Source: JAKEGN01 sp964465665 (GTDB lineage Bacteria; Pseudomonadota; Gammaproteobacteria; Steroidobacterales; Woeseiaceae). From it: a stretch of 8,925 nucleotides of DNA. The notes beneath the pieces are model-generated. The model was not told the origin of the DNA and did no database searches. It saw only the letters and a list, made by a program, of their open reading frames with translations. The translations under genes were made by a program, and so were the position numbers. The number at the start of each line of letters is the position of its first letter. Positions within the stretch are counted from its first letter, which is position 1. Shown piece after piece: positions 1-7,289 of this stretch. Where the stretch lies: contig CAYXKM010000309.1 in the NCBI GenBank assembly GCA_964465665.1, forward strand, positions 1 to 8,925, read 5' to 3'.

Positions 1-1
1 A

Positions 2-2116
2 GCGGGTCTGATTGAACCGGGTGAACCGCTCTTCGAAATCATCTCACGCGAAGACGGCGCGGTGTCGAGAGGCGGCGACGAACGCACGGCGCAACCAGAG
101 GTGCAACGCGAAGTCGTCGTCGGACTCGAACATGGAATACATGCGCGCCCCGCAGCTGCGATCATAGAAGCAATCCGCACATTCGATACCCGGATCGAAA
201 TTCGCGTTGCCGACGGCCGATCGGCCGACGCCCGTAGCGCAGTGTCGATGATGGCGCTCGGTATCCGGTGCGGGCAGACCGTAACTATCGCCGCCAGCGG
301 CGCCGACGCGGCAGGCGCCCTCGCTGCGATCCAGCCGTTGCTGCATCCGATCGCGCGGCGCGGTGTCCACGAAATTGTATCGCCGACCCGCGCCGAGGCT
401 GCGATAACAGTTCCGCCGCCAGGTTCCGTCCTGCGGGCGCAGGCCGCCGGTGTCGGATTGGCGACGGGACCTTCGGTCCGTATTCGCTCGCAAAGGACGT
501 TGTCGATGGCGCCCGCAATGCCGCCTGAACGCGAGCGGGAACGCCTCAAAGCGGCGGTGGCCGCAGTCGCCGGTTATTTGAACGCGCTCCGGCTCGACCA
601 GGGAGGAGCCGGCGGCGAGATCGCAGGTGCGCATCTTGCCCTCCTCGAGGACCGCGCCATTGCGTGCAAGGTCGATGCGCAAATCGGTCTCGGCGACAGC
701 GCAGCCGTTGCCTGGCGCAAAGTCATCGGCGAATTTGCGGCTACGCTGACAACGCTCGATGACCGGCGCATGCGTGAACGCGTCGATGATCTTTGGGACA
801 TCGAGCAGCGCGTGCAACGGGTCCTCTGTGGCGAGCCGGCGGATTCGCGGCTCGAGCTGCCATCGAATGCGATTCTCGTAGCGAAAAATCTGTTGCCATC
901 GCAGTTGCTCGAGCTCGACCGCAATGCCGTTGCCGGTATCTGCACCGCCGCAGGTGGCACGACCTCGCACGTCTCCATTCTCTCGGCATCCCTCGGCATT
1001 CCGATGCTGGTAGCGGCCGGTGACGGTATCCTCGGTATCGAGGACGGTACTGTGCTGTGCCTCGACGCCGATAACGGCGAACTGTTCGTTCAACCGGCGG
1101 CGGCAGTCGTTGACGAGTTCCGCGAGCGAGTCCGCAATGATAGCGCACGACGTCGCGACGAGCTTCGCACCGCAACCAATCCTTGCGTGCTGGCCGACGG
1201 CGCTCTTGTGCACGTCAACGCCAATATCGGTTCGCTTCGCGACGCGAAGGACGCAATACGATCCGGCGCGGACGGCTGTGGCCTGCTGCGCACGGAATTC
1301 CTGTTCATGGACCGGACGGATCCGCCCGATGTGGGCGAGCAACTGGACGCCTACCAGCAGATTTGCGCCGTACTCGATAACCGGCCGCTAATCGTCCGTT
1401 TGCTGGACGCCGGCGGCGACAAGCCACTCCGCTACATCGCCCGGTACAATGAAGAAAATCCGGCTCTGGGCGTGCGTGGCATTCGTCTCGGGCTTCGAAA
1501 CCGGGCGCTGCTTGCGACTCAGCTCGAGGCACTTTACCTGCTCCGTCACTCGTCACCGGTGAACGTCATGATTCCCATGGTGACTTCCGTCGATGAGGTA
1601 GAGGATGTGCGCAGCATCGTATCTTCGCTCCGGCAGTCCGGCGCTGCGCACCCCGGCCTGAGACTCGGCGTCATGATCGAGACACCGGCAGCGGCGCTGA
1701 TTGCCGACGAACTCGTACACTCGGTGGACTTCTTCTCGATCGGCACCAACGACCTTACCCAGTACACGCTTGCGATGGATCGCGGAGATCCGGAGTTTGC
1801 GGCGCAACTCGATGCGCTTCACCCCGCCGTGTTGCGGCTGATCGCCAATGCGACCGATGCAGCATGCGCGGTGAGCAAACCGGTTGGTGTCTGTGGTGCT
1901 GCTGCAGGCGACCCGCTGGCTGCATGCGTGCTGATCGGACTCGGTATTCGCGACCTGTCAATGCCTGCAGGCCTGATACCGCGGCTCAAGTCGCGGCTGC
2001 GCGAATTGACAATGGATAACTGCCGCGCGCTGGCACATGACGCACTGCGCATGCGTTCCGCGCGGGAAGTCCGTGCCATGCTTCGAGCTGCGCTGCGCGG
2101 CCGCGATACCGGGTAA
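2..2116 (+). CDS. nagF: PTS multiphosphoryl transfer protein, EIIA (end)-HPr-Enzyme I fusion, 5' truncated by window
   Basis: Cytoplasmic energy-coupling protein of a sugar phosphotransferase system; it moves phosphate from PEP through Enzyme I and HPr to an EIIA domain. The frame is open to base 2, so the GTG at 62 is internal and the true start lies upstream. The first ~18 visible residues (EPGEPLFEI) look like the end of a glucose-family EIIA. HPr follows: GIHARPAA with the phosphorylatable His codon at 140-142, and the DARSAVSMMALG segment corresponding to the Ser46 region. Enzyme I follows: GGTTSHVSI with active His at 968-970, GLLRTEFLFMDR, DAGGDKPL, EENPALGVRGIRL, IGTNDLTQYTLAMDR, and GVCGAAAGD with catalytic Cys at 1892-1894. 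All key residues are present, so it should be active. The stop at 2114-2116 lies 16 bp before the EIICB gene, implying one operon. The symbol follows the nagF-nagE pair known in Pseudomonas; GlcNAc specificity is inferred from the partner. Confidence 0.93.
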   Translation, partial: AGLIEPGEPLFEIISREDGAVSRGGDERTAQPEVQREVVVGLEHGIHARPAAAIIEAIRTFDTRIEIRVADGRSADARSAVSMMALGIRCGQTVTIAASGADAAGALAAIQPLLHPIARRGVHEIVSPTRAEAAITVPPPGSVLRAQAAGVGLATGPSVRIRSQRTLSMAPAMPPERERERLKAAVAAVAGYLNALRLDQGGAGGEIAGAHLALLEDRAIACKVDAQIGLGDSAAVAWRKVIGEFAATLTTLDDRRMRERVDDLWDIEQRVQRVLCGEPADSRLELPSNAILVAKNLLPSQLLELDRNAVAGICTAAGGTTSHVSILSASLGIPMLVAAGDGILGIEDGTVLCLDADNGELFVQPAAAVVDEFRERVRNDSARRRDELRTATNPCVLADGALVHVNANIGSLRDAKDAIRSGADGCGLLRTEFLFMDRTDPPDVGEQLDAYQQICAVLDNRPLIVRLLDAGGDKPLRYIARYNEENPALGVRGIRLGLRNRALLATQLEALYLLRHSSPVNVMIPMVTSVDEVEDVRSIVSSLRQSGAAHPGLRLGVMIETPAAALIADELVHSVDFFSIGTNDLTQYTLAMDRGDPEFAAQLDALHPAVLRLIANATDAACAVSKPVGVCGAAAGDPLAACVLIGLGIRDLSMPAGLIPRLKSRLRELTMDNCRALAHDALRMRSAREVRAMLRAALRGRDTG

Positions 2117-2132
2117 CGATCAGGAGTCCACC

Positions 2133-3890
2133 ATGGCACGCATCTTCCCCGCTATGCAGAAACTTGGCCGCTCGCTGATGCTGCCGATTGCGGTACTGCC
2201 AGTCGCCGGCCTCCTGCTCAGGCTGGGACAACCGGATTTGCTCGACATGGAATACGTCGCGGCAGCCGGTAATGCCGTATTTGCCCACCTGGGGCTGCTG
2301 TTCGCCATTGGCGTGGCAGTCGGTCTGGCGCGTAACAGCAACGGTGCTGCCGGGCTGGCCGCCGTCGTCGCCTACCTTGTGGCTACTGAAGGCGCCAAGG
2401 TGCTGATTCAGGTGCCGCCAGACACCGTCGCCGATGCGGCCGACTCTTTGGCGCCATTGCTCGCTGCCCAGTTCCGCGATGCGGCAATAGCGAAACTGAG
2501 TGTGCCCGTCGGCCTCATTTGCGGCATCGTCGCAGGCAATTTCTACAACCGCTATTCCGAGATTCGATTGCCCGACTACCTGGCGTTCTTCGCAGGCAAA
2601 CGATTCGTTCCGATCGTCAGCGGTTTCGCGGCACTCCTGATCGCTGCAGTGTTCGGACTCGGCTGGCCGTTCGTCGAGCAGGGGATGAATGCGATGAGCG
2701 AAGCGGTCGTCGGCGCCGGCGAGCTCGGCCTTGTTGCCTACGGCGTGCTGAACCGCCTGCTCATTATTACCGGGCTGCACCATATCCTGAATAATCTTGC
2801 CTGGTTCATCGTCGGTGACTACGGGGGCGTGACCGGGGATCTGCGCCGCTTCTTTGCCGGCGATCCGAGTGCCGGCGCGTTCATGACCGGCTTCTTCCCG
2901 GTGATGATGTTCGGGTTGCCGGCTGCCTGTCTCGCGATGTATCACTGTGCGACCCGCGAGCGGCGCAAAGTCGTCGGCGGCCTGTTCGCGTCGATGGCGC
3001 TGACCTCGTTCCTGACCGGGATCACAGAGCCCATCGAATTCACATTCATGTTTATCGCGCCGGCCCTTTACGCGCTGCATGCCCTGCTGACCGGCATCTC
3101 GATGGCAGTCATGCACTTGCTCGGCGCGCGACTCGGTTTCGGCTTCTCGGCAGGTTTGTTTGACTATGTGCTCAATTTCAACCGCGCAACTTCACCCCTG
3201 CTTGTCATTCCGATTGGCCTGGCTTACTCATTGATCTATTACCTCGGTTTCCGTTATTGCATCTTGCGTTTCAATCTGCCGACTCCCGGCCGCGACACGG
3301 CAGTCGACGCGACAGTGACAGTGCCAATGACCGGCGATACCGAAGGCGAGGCATACGTTCGCGCGCTTGGTGGTGTAATCAATCTGGTGGAGGTCGACGC
3401 GTGCACGACGCGGCTCCGGCTGCAGATCGCAGACCAGAGCGCCGTGGACGAAGCCGCTCTCAAATCCCTGGGAGCGGCCGGCATCCTGCGGCCAACCGCG
3501 GACACCTTGCAGGTCGTGGTCGGCACTCGCGCAGACGACATTGCCTCGCGGATACGCAAGATCACAGACAGCGGAACTCCCGTCCCAAGCCCAGCGCAAT
3601 CCCGAATCTCGGACTTCGCTGGCCAGGGCACAATGGTGCCACCATTCGAACATGCACCGGATCTCATTGCTGCTTTAGGCGGTGCCAACAACATCGAGCG
3701 GATCGAGGTCTTCGGCGCCCGCCTGACCATTCTCCTCCGTGACCCCGATCGCGCAGACGAAGTCCGCGCCGTCGATACCGGGATTCGCGGGATCGCCTTG
3801 CTGCCAGACCGGCGAGTCCACGTGCTCACCTGCGGCAATGCCTCAGCTATCGAGGGTGCGATGCAGAACGAGCTGGTTTCGCCCGGGTGA
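2133..3890 (+). CDS. nagE: N-acetylglucosamine-type PTS EIICB permease with a second, degenerate EIIB domain
   Basis: Inner-membrane sugar permease that imports and phosphorylates its substrate, probably GlcNAc to GlcNAc-6-phosphate. The ATG at 2133 is chosen because AGGAG at 2122-2126 sits 6 nt upstream; the open frame extends further 5' but overlaps the preceding gene. The product is 585 aa. Residues 1 to about 390 are a multi-helix EIIC domain with GLHHILNN (His216, His217) and the family signature GITEPIEF (296-303). The GDLRRFFAGDPSAG stretch resembles NagE rather than glucose PtsG. EIIB at about 402-482 has VDACTTRLRL with the phospho-acceptor Cys424. A second EIIB-like domain (about 505-582) starts ALGGANNIERI and has Phe527 where the Cys should be, so it cannot carry phosphate. 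No EIIA is fused here; the upstream gene supplies it. The stop is 8 bp from the end of the convergent methyltransferase-like gene. Confidence 0.93.
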   Translation: MARIFPAMQKLGRSLMLPIAVLPVAGLLLRLGQPDLLDMEYVAAAGNAVFAHLGLLFAIGVAVGLARNSNGAAGLAAVVAYLVATEGAKVLIQVPPDTVADAADSLAPLLAAQFRDAAIAKLSVPVGLICGIVAGNFYNRYSEIRLPDYLAFFAGKRFVPIVSGFAALLIAAVFGLGWPFVEQGMNAMSEAVVGAGELGLVAYGVLNRLLIITGLHHILNNLAWFIVGDYGGVTGDLRRFFAGDPSAGAFMTGFFPVMMFGLPAACLAMYHCATRERRKVVGGLFASMALTSFLTGITEPIEFTFMFIAPALYALHALLTGISMAVMHLLGARLGFGFSAGLFDYVLNFNRATSPLLVIPIGLAYSLIYYLGFRYCILRFNLPTPGRDTAVDATVTVPMTGDTEGEAYVRALGGVINLVEVDACTTRLRLQIADQSAVDEAALKSLGAAGILRPTADTLQVVVGTRADDIASRIRKITDSGTPVPSPAQSRISDFAGQGTMVPPFEHAPDLIAALGGANNIERIEVFGARLTILLRDPDRADEVRAVDTGIRGIALLPDRRVHVLTCGNASAIEGAMQNELVSPG

Positions 3891-3898
3891 TGACGGGC

Positions 3899-5311
3899 TC
3901 AGCCAGCGCGTCGCGAAATCACGAAGCTTTCGTCATTGAACCAAAGTCCATTGTATTTTCGCAGCACCTTTGCTGTTGCGGAAAGATACTCTGTGGACTT
4001 CAGCACTCCCTCGAGCTTCTGGTCTTCTATCTGCGCGACATAGATTGCGGCGTTCCACGCGGCGAACAGCGTTGAGGTCCCGATGCTGTCGGCGATTTCC
4101 TCAGGCAGTGTGTGCATCTTGTACCTGAAAATCGATTTTGCATCCGAATAAGCGTTGAAGTTGTAGTTTCGCGCTTCGTGCTTCAGGTCGCTTTTCAGGA
4201 CTTCCAGCAGCTTGTGCCGGTTGACAGTGAACGGATTCTCATCGGGCCATATTCCGCGAACAACTTCCAGCCCCGGATCGCGACCGTACGACTGAACCAC
4301 CAGAACGCGCCCGCCAGGGCCCAGACAGCGGACTAGCGGCGAGAGTACATAGCGTGACTTGAATTCCGCGTTCATGCGAGCCCGCCAGGGTTGTGAAGCG
4401 ATTACGAGGTCGTAGTTGGCCGTGGCCTGACCCGGCCGCGGTATCACGGAATTCAGGAGGAAACTGTGGTCCTTACGGTACATGATCAGCACCGACGGAC
4501 GGACATAGACCGGATTGCCCGATTTCGGGCTGGCCGTTGCTTGCCATGCATCCACCAGATGATCGTCGAGGTCACGAAGCTGTTGCCCGTACTCGTAGGC
4601 GGATGTCCCGTCCAGTTGTACTTCTTTCCAGTTCAGTGCAGCGGCCGACTGCACACTTTGCGGCATCAGCCATGGTGCTTCGAGGTAATACAGATTGGTA
4701 AAGATGACCACGCTCGCAGGATGCTCGACGAAGCGATCCGGCAACTTTTCGAGACTGAGCCGGATATCCTCCAGGCTGATCTCCTTGCCGACGATGAAAA
4801 ACGGCAGCGTTGGAAACCGCTGGTGCATCGCACGCATGACGTTGGCGAGAATTGTTCCGTCGCCCATGCCTGCATCGAACAGCCGCACGGCCGGCGGATT
4901 CGGCCGAACGTGCGCGAGTTCCCGTGATGCGCGTTCGGCAACCACCCACTTTTCGTTGCAGGTGTTGACGAAAGCCAGGTACTTCTGCCGGTTGTCGTAA
5001 AAACGGAACGGCCTGTCCGGCGTCGAGTGCGCGGCCTTGTCCTTGCCGGAGGGTTGCCGGCCCGGATCGCCGGCGAATTCGCGCCGTGGTTCCGTGCCTT
5101 CGCCGTTCTTCGCCCGATCGGGCTGGTTCTGGCGAATATAGCGGCGGACCCGCTCGGCCGTGGTGAGTGTAACGCTCTTGCCGCCCCGCAGCCTGGCGCA
5201 GAGCTTGCCGTCGTTTATGGCGTTTCGCCCGAAGGTCGACTCGGCAATTCCGCTGCGACGGCAGAATCGCTCTATTTCATGAAGCAGTGTATTGACAGTC
5301 TCCGATGTCAC
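3899..5311 (-). CDS. Class I SAM-dependent methyltransferase-like protein with N-terminal HTH-like domain
   Basis: Predicted 470-aa cytoplasmic protein; substrate unknown. Residues ~8-58 look like a small helix-turn-helix domain (ERFCRRSGIAESTFG, then a conserved-looking LRGGKSVTLTTAERVRRYI). A polar, charged linker of about 40 residues follows. The core has a Rossmann methyltransferase motif I (VRLFDAGMGDGT, ~143-153), a motif IV-like YDLVIASQPW (~300-309) and LGPGGRVLVVQSYG (~330-343). The ~130-residue C-terminus is not recognised. Start choice: the frame extends to a GTG at 5350, but that lies within the promoter/+1 region and has no ribosome site. The GTG at 5311 has GGAG 6 nt upstream and gives MTSETVNTLLHEIERF, so I prefer it. 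The gene is monocistronic and converges on the PTS operon. The HTH may make it a DNA-binding or self-regulating enzyme, or be only a structural cap. Fold confidence is good; function is open. Confidence 0.82.
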   Translation of the reverse strand: MTSETVNTLLHEIERFCRRSGIAESTFGRNAINDGKLCARLRGGKSVTLTTAERVRRYIRQNQPDRAKNGEGTEPRREFAGDPGRQPSGKDKAAHSTPDRPFRFYDNRQKYLAFVNTCNEKWVVAERASRELAHVRPNPPAVRLFDAGMGDGTILANVMRAMHQRFPTLPFFIVGKEISLEDIRLSLEKLPDRFVEHPASVVIFTNLYYLEAPWLMPQSVQSAAALNWKEVQLDGTSAYEYGQQLRDLDDHLVDAWQATASPKSGNPVYVRPSVLIMYRKDHSFLLNSVIPRPGQATANYDLVIASQPWRARMNAEFKSRYVLSPLVRCLGPGGRVLVVQSYGRDPGLEVVRGIWPDENPFTVNRHKLLEVLKSDLKHEARNYNFNAYSDAKSIFRYKMHTLPEEIADSIGTSTLFAAWNAAIYVAQIEDQKLEGVLKSTEYLSATAKVLRKYNGLWFNDESFVISRRAG

Positions 5312-5351
5312 GCTGCGCTCCGTCGACGGTCGAAGCGCCGTCCCCGGCACT

Positions 5352-5380
5352 ATCGTAGCCCAGTTCTACCGTTGTTTCAA
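5352..5380 (-). promoter_or_regulatory. Predicted sigma70-type promoter for the methyltransferase-like gene
   Basis: On the minus strand, TTGAAA (5380-5375; 5 of 6 to TTGACA) is separated by exactly 17 bp from TACGAT (5357-5352; 4 of 6 to TATAAT). Transcription would start near 5345, giving a leader of about 34 nt with GGAG ahead of the GTG at 5311. The more upstream GTG at 5350 would fall before or at the transcript start. An AT-only tract at 5420-5435 lies further upstream, too far for a classical UP element. Confidence 0.55.
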
Positions 5381-5492
5381 AACGTGGGATTTTGCCCATA
5401 ACGCCTACCGAAATAGGTAATTAAAATAATATATTGGAATCCGCCTGCAGCCTTCATCACTCAGCGCGCTGGCTGCGCAATGCCAAGAAAGG

Positions 5493-5511
5493 AAAAATGC
5501 CCACTGGCATT
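5493..5511 (-). terminator. Rho-independent terminator at the end of the tautomerase-cupin-propeller operon
   Basis: Reading the minus strand, AATGCC (5511-5506), loop AGTG, and GGCATT (5501-5496) form a perfect 6-bp stem with a 4-nt loop, followed directly by TTT and then CC. The T run is five long if the two stem Ts are counted. The A of the propeller gene's TGA stop is the first base of the stem, so the terminator overlaps the stop codon. The short, partly AT stem makes it moderate in strength. Confidence 0.55.
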
Positions 5512-6434
5512 CAACAACCGGAAGGGCACGGACGCCGCAGATTCGAGCCGTCAGCGATCATGATATGGATTGCGCTGGGCCCATCCCCGTCGGACGAGAA
5601 AACCAGTTCCGTTCCATCCGGCGACCACACTGCCGCACGCTCTGTTGCCGGCGAATTCGTCAGACGTTGCACGTTGCCACCGTCTGCATCCATCAGGTAT
5701 ATGTCGCTGTTTCCGTCACGGTCGGATGTGAAGGCTATCCTCGTCGAATCCGGCGACCAGGAAGCCGCATTGTCGTTCGACCCGGTAGCAGCGATCAGCT
5801 GCACATCGCTGCCGTCCGGCTTCATCGTGTAGATCTGGTTCTTGCCTGTGCGATCGGAATAGAATATCAGGCGCTCCCCATCAGGGGCCCAGTTGGGCAC
5901 CTGATCATTGGCCTCTCCCAACGTGATAGCTCGGAACCCGCTGCCATCGGTGTGCATGATGCAGATACGCCATTTCTTCTCATCAGCAAAGTCATTGCTC
6001 TCACGCCACTGAAACGCGATGAGTTTTTCGTCCGGCGAGTACACCGGCACGCCCGCAAAACCTCGCAGCCTGGTGAGTTGCCGCACCTCGGATCCGTCGG
6101 CGTTCATTACGTAAATGTTGGTGTCTTCGCCGTTTGCGCGAGGCGATTGAAAGAGAATCCTGCTTCCATCCCGTGAAAAGAACGGGTGTGCATCTCGCCC
6201 GGCGGCAAAAGTAAGTCGCTGCGGATTGGTGCCGTCCGCTTCCATCGCATAGATCTCCGGATCATTGTCACGATCCGACGTGAACACGATACGCTTCCCG
6301 TCATGGGACCATTGCGGAAACATGTTGTTGGGTGCTGTCTGTCGTTGTTCCTGCGCGTGCCCGGTGACAACAGCCAGGCCAAGGTTGACGGCGACAATTG
6401 CGCTAACGAAACTGGCTGAAAAGTTCGACTTCAT
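5511..6434 (-). CDS. Exported six-repeat PD40 (TolB-type) beta-propeller protein
   Basis: A 307-aa secreted or periplasmic protein made almost entirely of PD40/WD40-like repeats like those of the TolB C-terminal propeller. The start is the ATG at 6434: it opens a clear signal peptide (hydrophobic core VSAIVAVNLGLAVV, likely cleavage GHA|Q after residue 27). A weak GGGA lies 8 nt upstream. Sequence further 5' in this frame only overlaps the cupin gene. Six repeats follow the pattern W-S-P-D-G-x-x-I-x-F-x-S-D-R-D-G ... DIY-x-M-x-ADG ... RLT. They begin near FPQWSHDG, HPFFSRDG, VPVYSPDE, VPNWAPDG, AASWSPDS and AAVWSPDG, which would form one six-bladed propeller. The TolB N-terminal domain is absent, so it is not TolB itself. 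The tail RRPCPSGC carries two cysteines. It is the last gene of a three-gene operon, 80 bp after the cupin gene. Such propellers usually bind proteins or ligands; its partner is unknown. Confidence 0.87.
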   Translation of the reverse strand: MKSNFSASFVSAIVAVNLGLAVVTGHAQEQRQTAPNNMFPQWSHDGKRIVFTSDRDNDPEIYAMEADGTNPQRLTFAAGRDAHPFFSRDGSRILFQSPRANGEDTNIYVMNADGSEVRQLTRLRGFAGVPVYSPDEKLIAFQWRESNDFADEKKWRICIMHTDGSGFRAITLGEANDQVPNWAPDGERLIFYSDRTGKNQIYTMKPDGSDVQLIAATGSNDNAASWSPDSTRIAFTSDRDGNSDIYLMDADGGNVQRLTNSPATERAAVWSPDGTELVFSSDGDGPSAIHIMIADGSNLRRPCPSGC

Positions 6435-6514
6435 GCATTCGATCCCAATGCGCTCGGCCGACCCGGCAAAGGATCGGACTATGGCCGGCGTCCGGTCATT
6501 CCGGCAGCCGATGG

Positions 6515-6988
6515 TTACTCGTCGGCTGCGATCGCGTCTACCGGCTCCTCGAAAGCGATGAACAGGATGCAGTCCTGATCGGAAACGCAGGTTGCATCGT
6601 GTCGCAGCGTGGCCGGGCCGTACGCATACGTGCCCACCTTGAGCACCACCGCGTCCTGTCCTTCGTATTGCACCCGCATTTCGCCGGCGACCAGTAGCAT
6701 GCGTTCCGCCGATGAGTGCCAATGCAGCGGCGCGGTCGTCCCGGCTGGAAGTTTGAAGAAGACATCCGCATTCCTTTCGGCAGGGTTGCCCTGAAGTACA
6801 GCGAGGGCACAGCCCTTTGGCATGAACTCCGGGCACGGTCCCCATGCGATCTCGGTTGAATCCGCCGTTCGAATGAATGCACCATCGTCTGCAAGGACCG
6901 GAACCTGAGCGGCCAGTGCCGCAATAAATGTCGTCGCTGTCATTCCGCTCAGGATTCTTTTGCGGTTTGAGGATTCCTCGATCTTCAT
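6515..6988 (-). CDS. Exported cupin-domain protein
   Basis: A 157-aa small-barrel protein, probably periplasmic. The ATG at 6988 has AAGGAG ending 9 nt upstream. An N-terminal signal (NRKR, then a hydrophobic stretch ILSGMTATTFIAALAAQVPVLA) is likely cleaved at A33|D34. It lacks a twin-arginine pair, so Sec export is more likely than Tat. The cupin core has motif 1 PLHWHSSAERMLLVAGEM, giving His89, His91 and Glu95, and motif 2 YGPATLRH, giving His130. That is the usual four-residue metal site. Four cysteines lie in two close pairs (Cys52/Cys60 in GPCPEFMPKGC and Cys134/Cys140 in TCVSDQDC), consistent with disulfides in an oxidising compartment. I know this layout as a common conserved cupin family without a firm reaction; metal-dependent oxygenase, isomerase or a sensing role are all possible. 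It is the middle gene of the operon, 55 bp after the tautomerase-like gene. Confidence 0.88.
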   Translation of the reverse strand: MKIEESSNRKRILSGMTATTFIAALAAQVPVLADDGAFIRTADSTEIAWGPCPEFMPKGCALAVLQGNPAERNADVFFKLPAGTTAPLHWHSSAERMLLVAGEMRVQYEGQDAVVLKVGTYAYGPATLRHDATCVSDQDCILFIAFEEPVDAIAADE

Positions 6989-7043
6989 TGTTGGCTACTC
7001 CTTAGATTGCTGAAATTCGCGGTCCGTTCCGGCCCGGGCCATA

Positions 7044-7259
7044 CTAGCCTTTCTGCAGCGCACGCACATCCGCGGTCGTGAGACATTGACCCCCGATTGC
7101 CCAGTCTCCACTCTCAACTTCGTGAAATGTCACCCAGGTAACGCTGCGCATGTTCTCGCCTTCGACGCTGACCATTGCGTCAGTTATTTTCTCGATCACT
7201 TCCCGCTTTTGGGCCACGGAAAAAACATCTTTGATAGCATGTACTTGCACGTGCGGCAT
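7044..7259 (-). CDS. 4-oxalocrotonate tautomerase-like small protein
   Basis: A 71-aa cytoplasmic protein of the tautomerase superfamily, whose members use an N-terminal proline, exposed by removal of Met, as catalytic base. The ATG at 7259 is chosen because it gives MPHVQVHAIKDVFS with Pro directly after Met and has GGAG 7 nt upstream; a start six codons earlier would bury the proline. Length fits the 4-OT class (about 60-80 aa). The C-terminal WVTFHEVESGDWAIGG matches the family's central strand and the glycine-rich turn after an aromatic residue. The arginine near position 11 of classical 4-OT is absent (Val12 there), while Arg38 lies near the second canonical arginine. The substrate may therefore differ from oxalocrotonate. 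It is the first gene of the operon, transcribed away from the BTAD-type regulator. Confidence 0.85.
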   Translation of the reverse strand: MPHVQVHAIKDVFSVAQKREVIEKITDAMVSVEGENMRSVTWVTFHEVESGDWAIGGQCLTTADVRALQKG

Positions 7260-7270
7260 CGTATTACTCC

Positions 7271-7289
7271 TGTTCAAGAACTGTGAACA
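7271..7289. promoter_or_regulatory. Inverted repeat TGTTCA-N7-TGAACA next to the tautomerase ribosome site
   Basis: TGTTCA (7271-7276) and TGAACA (7284-7289) form a perfect 6-bp inverted repeat around AGAACTG. It directly abuts the Shine-Dalgarno of the tautomerase-like gene (CTCC on the + strand, 7267-7270). Half-site and spacing look like a dimeric operator. As RNA it would be a small hairpin just upstream of the ribosome site. Which role applies cannot be decided from sequence. Confidence 0.4.

Noticed and set aside
44..1342. 432-codon minus-strand open frame opposite the HPr-Enzyme I gene
   Set aside because: It lies wholly antisense to a gene with all Enzyme I motifs, its product is Arg/Cys-rich with no recognisable domain, and long antisense frames are expected in GC-rich coding DNA.
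1986..3116. 376-codon minus-strand open frame across the nagF/nagE junction
   Set aside because: Antisense to two conserved PTS genes; its translation is His/Gln/Arg-rich without a domain.
3881..3898. GCCCG-N8-CGGGC inverted repeat at the convergent end of nagE and the methyltransferase gene
   Set aside because: Only a 5-bp stem with an 8-nt loop and no T run on either strand; too weak to call a terminator.
5462..5471. Palindrome CAGCGCGCTG in the gap between the propeller and methyltransferase genes
   Set aside because: Isolated, GC-rich and without T run or partner site; likely chance.
5511..6434. Calling the propeller protein TolB
   Set aside because: It lacks the TolB N-terminal domain, is about 307 aa instead of about 430, and is not beside tolA or pal genes.
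6435..6845. N-terminal extension of the propeller frame up to 6845
   Set aside because: It overlaps the cupin gene in another frame and would put the obvious signal peptide in the middle of the protein; the ATG at 6434 fits better.
7031..7040. 10-bp palindrome GGCCCGGGCC just after the tautomerase stop codon
   Set aside because: No T tract, and palindromes of this composition are frequent by chance in GC-rich DNA; the next gene is only 55 bp away and likely co-transcribed.
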